DNA of 64,000 bases, from positions 186,001-250,000 of the forward strand of contig NZ_FNBH01000003.1 of NCBI RefSeq assembly GCF_900102265.1, given 5' to 3'. The DNA comes from Epilithonimonas hungarica (GTDB lineage: Bacteria > Bacteroidota > Bacteroidia > Flavobacteriales > Weeksellaceae). The notes under the pieces are model-generated. The model did not search any database and was not told where the DNA came from. It saw only the letters and a program-made list of their open reading frames with translations. Below, one piece after another: positions 60,291-64,000 of this stretch. How positions within the stretch are numbered: position 1 is the stretch's first letter; each line of letters starts with the position of its first letter. The position numbers were made by a program, and so were the translations under genes.

Positions 60291-60668
60291 ATGGATGAAA
60301 ATGAATTGGCAAAAATTGTCGTTGATTTAGGATTTAAAATTTACAAAAAACTCGGTGCAGGTTTATTTGAAAGCGTATATGAAGAATGTCTTTTCCACGA
60401 CATCAAAAAAATTGGATTAAAAGTTGAAAAACAGAAATCATTATCAATAATCTATGATGATTTGGTTATTGAGAATGCTTTTAAAATTGATTTATTAGTA
60501 GAAAATAAATTAATCTTAGAAATAAAAACTGTTGATTATCTGAATGATGTGCATAAAGCACAAATTCTAACTTATCTCAAAATGACGAATTGTAAATTAG
60601 GATTATTAATGAATTTCAGAACAGATTATTATAAAAACGGAATAAAAAGAGTTGTAAATAACATATAA
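60291..60668 (+). CDS. GxxExxY protein, PD-(D/E)XK nuclease-like
   Basis: This 125-residue protein carries the family motif G24-L-F-E27-S-V-Y30. Downstream, D67 (AFKIDLL), E77-I-K79 (LILEIKTV) and Q91-I-L-T-Y95 line up in order and spacing with the D / ExK / QxxxY active site of RecB-like PD-(D/E)XK nucleases. All catalytic positions appear intact. Family genes are common in Bacteroidetes, often as lone inserts, with no established role that I know. Here the gene fills an inverted-repeat cassette inside a transporter operon. No promoter element is evident, so it may depend on transcription from the permease. Confidence 0.9.
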   Translation: MDENELAKIVVDLGFKIYKKLGAGLFESVYEECLFHDIKKIGLKVEKQKSLSIIYDDLVIENAFKIDLLVENKLILEIKTVDYLNDVHKAQILTYLKMTNCKLGLLMNFRTDYYKNGIKRVVNNI

Positions 60669-60671
60669 AAC

Positions 60672-60741
60672 TTATCGAAGATAAATCTTTGCGACTTTTA
60701 AAAATAATACAATAAAGAACTTTTGCGCCTTTGCGATAAAA
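60672..60741 (-). repeat. Right arms of the nested inverted repeats
   Basis: Inner arm 60672-60698 and outer arm 60721-60741, complementary to the left arms at 60251-60279 and 60210-60230. The RNA of the whole cassette could fold back on itself. Confidence 0.85.
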
Positions 60742-60745
60742 GAAT

Positions 60746-61693
60746 ATGAAGTATTTCTTAGAAATAAAACAAGCAACAATTGGCTATTCAAACCCATTGG
60801 TTTCGGAGATTGATTCGTCTTTGGAATTAGGCGAAGTTTGCCTGTTAATGGGAAACAACGGAATTGGAAAAACGACTTTAATCAAATCTATTCTTGGACA
60901 AAACAAGCTTTTGAAAGGCGAAATTTCTATCAATGGAAAGTCCATTCAAAAACTTGATCCAAACGAAATAGCGTCTCAGATTGCCATTGTTTTTTCAAAA
61001 GCTGAAATTCCGGATAATTATACTGTCATTGATTTAATTTCGCTCGGAAAATACATTCATTATCCTTATTATTTTAAGTTAAATGAAATTGATAAACAGG
61101 AAATTACTGAAATCATCAACAACCTCAATCTATCAGAATATCAAAACAAAAAATTAAGCGAGTTATCAGACGGAAATCTCCAAAAAGCCTTTATTGGAAG
61201 AGCATTGGCCCAGAATTCACCTTTTATTATTTTGGATGAACCGACAACACATCTAGATGAAGAAAACAAATTAATGATTTTATCACTTCTCAGAAATCTA
61301 GCAAAATCTGAAAACAAGTTGATTCTTTTCTCTTCCCACGATTGGCGACTGGCAAAAGAATTTTCCGATAAAATCTGGTGGATAAGAGGCCAAAAACTCG
61401 TCAGTGGAATTTCTGAAGAAGTGATTCTTAACAATTCTGAATTGATAACGCCGAAAATTTTAGATTTTAATAAAACTTTTCATTCTCCGGAAATTGATGC
61501 ACCGAAATTAGAGAAAGAAATGATGTTTTCTTTTTTACAAAAAAACTTCTCTCAGGATTTGCGAAAATTTAAATTGACGTTTAAAAATGAATTTTGGGAA
61601 CTGAATTCGGAGAATTTTCATGATAATTGTCATAGTTTTCAAGAAATTAAACAGTCTCTGCAAACATTGATTAAAACAAGTATTTCCTACTAA
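60746..61693 (+). CDS. FecE-type iron ABC transporter ATP-binding protein
   Basis: This 315-residue ATPase has Walker A MGNNGIGKTTLIKSIL, a signature motif altered from LSGGQ to LSDGN (KLSELSDGNLQKAFIGRALA), Walker B FIILDEPTTHLD and H-loop FSSHDWRLA. After the roughly 225-residue ATPase domain there is an extra C-terminal tail of about 90 residues (FHSPEIDAPKLEKEMMFSFL and after) not needed for ATP hydrolysis. It partners the permease at 59240. Together they are an importer for iron-siderophore, heme or B12, with the binding protein encoded elsewhere. Confidence 0.9.
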   Translation: MKYFLEIKQATIGYSNPLVSEIDSSLELGEVCLLMGNNGIGKTTLIKSILGQNKLLKGEISINGKSIQKLDPNEIASQIAIVFSKAEIPDNYTVIDLISLGKYIHYPYYFKLNEIDKQEITEIINNLNLSEYQNKKLSELSDGNLQKAFIGRALAQNSPFIILDEPTTHLDEENKLMILSLLRNLAKSENKLILFSSHDWRLAKEFSDKIWWIRGQKLVSGISEEVILNNSELITPKILDFNKTFHSPEIDAPKLEKEMMFSFLQKNFSQDLRKFKLTFKNEFWELNSENFHDNCHSFQEIKQSLQTLIKTSISY

Positions 61694-61775
61694 ATAGATT
61701 TTCATTAATTTTATTTAATAAGATTTGCATAATAATTAATTATCTGTAAATCAACACTTTAAATAACTTAATATC

Positions 61776-61801
61776 AAAATACTATGCATGCATAGTATTT
61801 T
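61776..61801. promoter_or_regulatory. Perfect 26-bp palindrome, probable MarR operator
   Basis: The core ACTATGCATGCATAGT extends to a perfect 26-base palindrome. It ends 3 bases before the -7 element of the MarR-type gene, so it covers the spacer and -33 region. No T-run or upstream stop codon pattern marks it as a dedicated terminator, although it could weakly end the ATPase transcript. Confidence 0.65.
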
Positions 61802-61804
61802 TTT

Positions 61805-61812
61805 TATATTTG
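61805..61812 (+). promoter_or_regulatory. -7 element of the MarR-fadN operon
   Basis: TATATTTG is a perfect TAnnTTTG, 16 bases before the ATG at 61829. Confidence 0.55.
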
Positions 61813-61828
61813 TATAAAGCACTTCAAT

Positions 61829-62290
61829 ATGCCAGTTATGGAAAAGAAAAATTCAGAAAAAGTCGAAAGTATTGACTTGATGTTAAAGTCGGCTTGGTTA
61901 GCGGTCTCGAAAATGTATTCGGATCAGGCATCTCTGTATAACTCAACTGCAGTTCAAGCACTTACATTACTTAAAATTGACCCGAAAGAAGGAACGAGAA
62001 GTACAAACCTTGGTCCCAAAATGGCTATAGAACCTACTTCCCTTACAAGAATCATCAAACTTCTTGAAGACAATGGTTATATCTACAAAGAAAAAACCAC
62101 AACTGATAAGCGGGAAGTCATTATCAAATTAACTGATAAAGGTATCAATTCCAGAAACTTATCAAAAGAAGTAGTTCTTAATTTCAATAAAAAAGTTTTG
62201 GAAAGAATTGCTCCTGAGAAATTTGAAGTTTTCAAAGAAGTGATGACAGACATTCTGAAAATAGCAAACGAACTTAATCATAAAAAATAA
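61829..62290 (+). CDS. MarR family transcriptional regulator
   Basis: This 153-residue winged-helix protein has a second in-frame ATG at 61838 that could be the start. Helices LMLKSAWLAVSKMYSDQASL and TAVQALTLLKIDPKEGTRST precede the recognition region LGPKMAIEPTSLTRIIKLLEDNGYIYKEK and the wing TTDKREVIIKLTDKG. MarR proteins repress by binding palindromes and release on ligand. Here the ligand may be an acyl-CoA or fatty acid, judged by the following beta-oxidation gene, 8 bases downstream. A 26-bp palindrome lies on its promoter. Confidence 0.92.
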   Translation: MPVMEKKNSEKVESIDLMLKSAWLAVSKMYSDQASLYNSTAVQALTLLKIDPKEGTRSTNLGPKMAIEPTSLTRIIKLLEDNGYIYKEKTTTDKREVIIKLTDKGINSRNLSKEVVLNFNKKVLERIAPEKFEVFKEVMTDILKIANELNHKK

Positions 62291-62298
62291 TTCTAATA

Positions 62299-64000
62299 AT
62301 GAACAGAAAAATAAAACACGTTACAGTCCTCGGCTCCGGCGTGATGGGTTCCGGAATTGCCTGTCATTTGGCTGGTAACGGGATTCAGGTTTTGATGTTG
62401 GATATGCCTCCGAAAGAGTTGTCCGAAAAAGACAAAGCGACGGGCGTAAATCCAGAAAGTAAAAAATTCAGAAACAGCGTGGCTCAAGGCCATCTTGATA
62501 CCGCTCTGAAAAGCAATCCTTCGCCCATCTACGATAAATCTTTCGCTTCCAGAATCACCGTTGGAAACTTCGAAGATGATTTGGAGAAAATCAAAAATTC
62601 GGATTGGGTGATTGAAGTGATTGTTGAGAGATTGGACATCAAACAATCGATGTTCGAGAAAGTTGATAAGCTTCGCAAACCGGGAACTTTGATAACTTCT
62701 AACACATCAGGAATTCCGATTCATCTGATGTCAGAAGGAAGGTCAGAAGATTTCCAGAAGCATTTTTGTGGAACTCACTTCTTTAATCCACCAAGATATT
62801 TGAAATTATTTGAAGTAATTCCAGGTCCGAAAACGGATAAATCTGTGATTGATTTCTTTATGTCTTACGGCGAAAAATTCCTTGGAAAAACAACCGTACT
62901 TTGTAAAGATACTCCAGGCTTTATAGGAAATAGAATCGGTGTTTATTCGATGGCGAAAATTATGGAGCTGACTGAGGAAATCGGTTTGACTATTGAAGAA
63001 GCAGATTCTTTGACAGGTGATTTGCTTAATCGTCCAAAAACCGGAACTTTCAAATTGGGAGATTTGGTTGGTTTGGACACAGCTTTCAATGTAACAAAAG
63101 GACTTCAGGCGAATCTTAAAAATGATGAAATGGTTCAGGCGCTTAAAGATTCCAAAACTTTGAATCATTTAATTGAAAATAAATTCCTTGGCGATAAAGC
63201 TAAAAAAGGATTCTATTATAAAGAAAAAGATGCTGGCGGAAATGTCAACCGTTTTGTTCTTAATTATGAAACGCTTGGTTATGAACCGACGAAACAACCA
63301 AAACTTCCAATCGTAAAGGCGGCGAAAGAAGCCGGAAGTTTGAAAAATCGTTTGCCAATTTTGTTGAAAGACCAAACCAAAGCCGGCGAATTGATTCGAA
63401 AACATTATGCTTCACTTTTCGCTTATGTTTCTCAGCGAGTTCCTGAAATTACCGATGTTTTCTATTCTATCGATGATGCGATGAAAACCGGTTATGCCTG
63501 GAAATATGGACCATTCGAAAACTGGGATTTCTTAGGAATTCAAAAAGGAATCGATTTGGTAGAAAGCGAAGGTTATAAAGTGGCTGATTGGGTTAAGGAA
63601 ATGCTGGCTTCCGGAAACGAATCTTTCTACAAATTGGAAAACGGAAAGCAGTTATTCTACAATCAAAATACAAAAACTTACGAACCAATTCCAGGTTTGG
63701 ATGCGTTCATTATTCTTGATAATATCAGAAAAGAAAAAACCATCTGGTCGAATTCAGAATCTGCGTTAATTGATTTAGGTGACGGCATTTTGAACTTCGA
63801 ATTCCGTTCAAAAATGAATTCTCTTGGAGGAGGCGTTTTGGAAGGCATTAATAAATCGATTGACATTGCTGAGAAAGATTACAGAGGTTTGGTGGTTGGA
63901 AATCAGGCTGATAATTTCTCTGTTGGAGCCAACTTAGCAATGGTAATGATGATGGCTGTTGAGCAGGATTGGTACGAACTGAATATGGCCATTAACTTGT
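62299..64000 (+). CDS. 3-hydroxyacyl-CoA dehydrogenase/enoyl-CoA hydratase, FadN-like (partial, runs off the window)
   Basis: This multifunctional beta-oxidation enzyme is represented by 567 residues. It starts with the dehydrogenase domain: NAD loop VTVLGSGVMGSGIACHLAGN, CGTHFFNPPRYLKLFEVIPG with the catalytic His, and DTPGFIGNRIGVYSMAKIME. A second dehydrogenase region ends near residue 420. An enoyl-CoA hydratase domain then begins (SALIDLGDGILNFEFRSKMN, YRGLVVGNQADNFSVGANLA). This dehydrogenase-first order is that of Bacillus FadN, opposite to E. coli FadB. Thiolase and acyl-CoA dehydrogenase genes may follow beyond the edge. Confidence 0.93.
   Translation, partial: MNRKIKHVTVLGSGVMGSGIACHLAGNGIQVLMLDMPPKELSEKDKATGVNPESKKFRNSVAQGHLDTALKSNPSPIYDKSFASRITVGNFEDDLEKIKNSDWVIEVIVERLDIKQSMFEKVDKLRKPGTLITSNTSGIPIHLMSEGRSEDFQKHFCGTHFFNPPRYLKLFEVIPGPKTDKSVIDFFMSYGEKFLGKTTVLCKDTPGFIGNRIGVYSMAKIMELTEEIGLTIEEADSLTGDLLNRPKTGTFKLGDLVGLDTAFNVTKGLQANLKNDEMVQALKDSKTLNHLIENKFLGDKAKKGFYYKEKDAGGNVNRFVLNYETLGYEPTKQPKLPIVKAAKEAGSLKNRLPILLKDQTKAGELIRKHYASLFAYVSQRVPEITDVFYSIDDAMKTGYAWKYGPFENWDFLGIQKGIDLVESEGYKVADWVKEMLASGNESFYKLENGKQLFYNQNTKTYEPIPGLDAFIILDNIRKEKTIWSNSESALIDLGDGILNFEFRSKMNSLGGGVLEGINKSIDIAEKDYRGLVVGNQADNFSVGANLAMVMMMAVEQDWYELNMAINL

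Larger units (their letters stand above)
60210..60741. mobile_element. Putative 532-bp inverted-repeat cassette carrying a GxxExxY nuclease-like gene
   Basis: Outer arms at 60210-60230 and 60721-60741 match as inverted repeats at 20 of 21 bases (core TTTTATCGCAAAGGC). Inner arms at 60251-60279 and 60672-60698 share 12 perfect bases (AAAGTCGCAAAG) and 14 perfect bases (TTTATCTTCGATAA), offset by a two-base length difference. The octamer TCGCAAAG or its complement occurs four times, once per arm. The cassette starts 1 base after the permease stop and ends 4 bases before the ATPase ATG. No target-site duplication was found. Mobility is inferred from structure alone. Confidence 0.5.

Noticed and set aside
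60209-60745. Target-site duplication flanking the GxxExxY cassette
   Set aside because: The bases on either side (AAATAGT and GAATATG) show no convincing direct repeat, so no duplication is claimed.
62293-63866. Several plausible-looking minus-strand frames of 62-120 residues
   Set aside because: All lie antisense inside the FadN-like gene, which has intact NAD-binding and hydratase motifs throughout.

Overview
The window is AT-rich chromosomal DNA from a member of the Bacteroidetes, most likely family Weeksellaceae and Chryseobacterium-like. This rests on SusC/SusD proteins, two proteins with type IX secretion (T9SS) C-terminal sorting tails, a monomeric NADP isocitrate dehydrogenase, a GldI-like lipoprotein isomerase, the near absence of Shine-Dalgarno sequences, and many copies of the Bacteroidetes -7 promoter element TAnnTTTG. 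I found no rRNA, tRNA, CRISPR array, prophage or insertion-sequence transposase. No gap between genes exceeds about 210 bases.

Layout. 1-6300: a SusD/SusC outer-membrane uptake pair (susD cut by the window edge), divergent from an MFS transporter and a Nudix-fold regulator with a degenerate catalytic box; this looks like one nutrient-uptake locus. 6300-13400: M28 peptidase, a three-gene stress-like run (YciI, VOC, SdpI), DNA polymerase I, a lipoprotein, and the Mg transporter MgtE. 13400-17200: a GbsR/MarR-type regulator followed on the same strand by DCC-thiol, DUF2071 and epimerase genes. 17200-25020: fused branched-chain 2-oxoacid dehydrogenase E1, LuxC-like acyl-CoA reductase divergent from ferredoxin, then serC, serA and DUF1015. 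25100-27970: bacteriophytochrome plus the heme oxygenase that makes its chromophore. 28000-31630: two peptidyl-prolyl isomerases, ilvE, mnmD. 31640-35460: a T9SS cargo protein, a histidine kinase/response regulator pair, a Nudix hydrolase. 35480-43450: lipoprotein, fatty acid hydroxylase, glycosyltransferase, RecQ, KdsD, TatC, Crp/Fnr regulator, Tpx. 43550-51500: T9SS/SusE-like surface pair, monomeric IDH, HxlR regulator with SDR, and a MG2/plug-only protein. 51500-58500: hydrolase, RluB, DinB, a udk-divIC-mutA operon, a repeat lipoprotein, SanA, and a PaaE-like reductase. 58590-64000: TlpA-like thioredoxin, a FecCD/FecE iron ABC transporter, and a MarR-controlled FadN-type beta-oxidation gene that runs off the end.

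The strongest candidates for something undescribed are two. First, a compact cassette of about 532 bp (60210-60741) in which a GxxExxY protein with PD-(D/E)XK/RecB-like nuclease residues is enclosed by nested inverted repeats and fits exactly between the permease and ATPase genes of one ABC transporter operon. Second, a matching operator motif ATACG-N8-CGTAT occurs at equivalent positions upstream of the response-regulator operon and of the neighbouring T9SS cargo gene, which suggests a small self-contained regulon. Several other long perfect palindromes sit on promoters (bphP, marR, gbsR, hxlR/SDR, ferredoxin/LuxC). All function calls come from reading motifs and family resemblance; no database search was possible.
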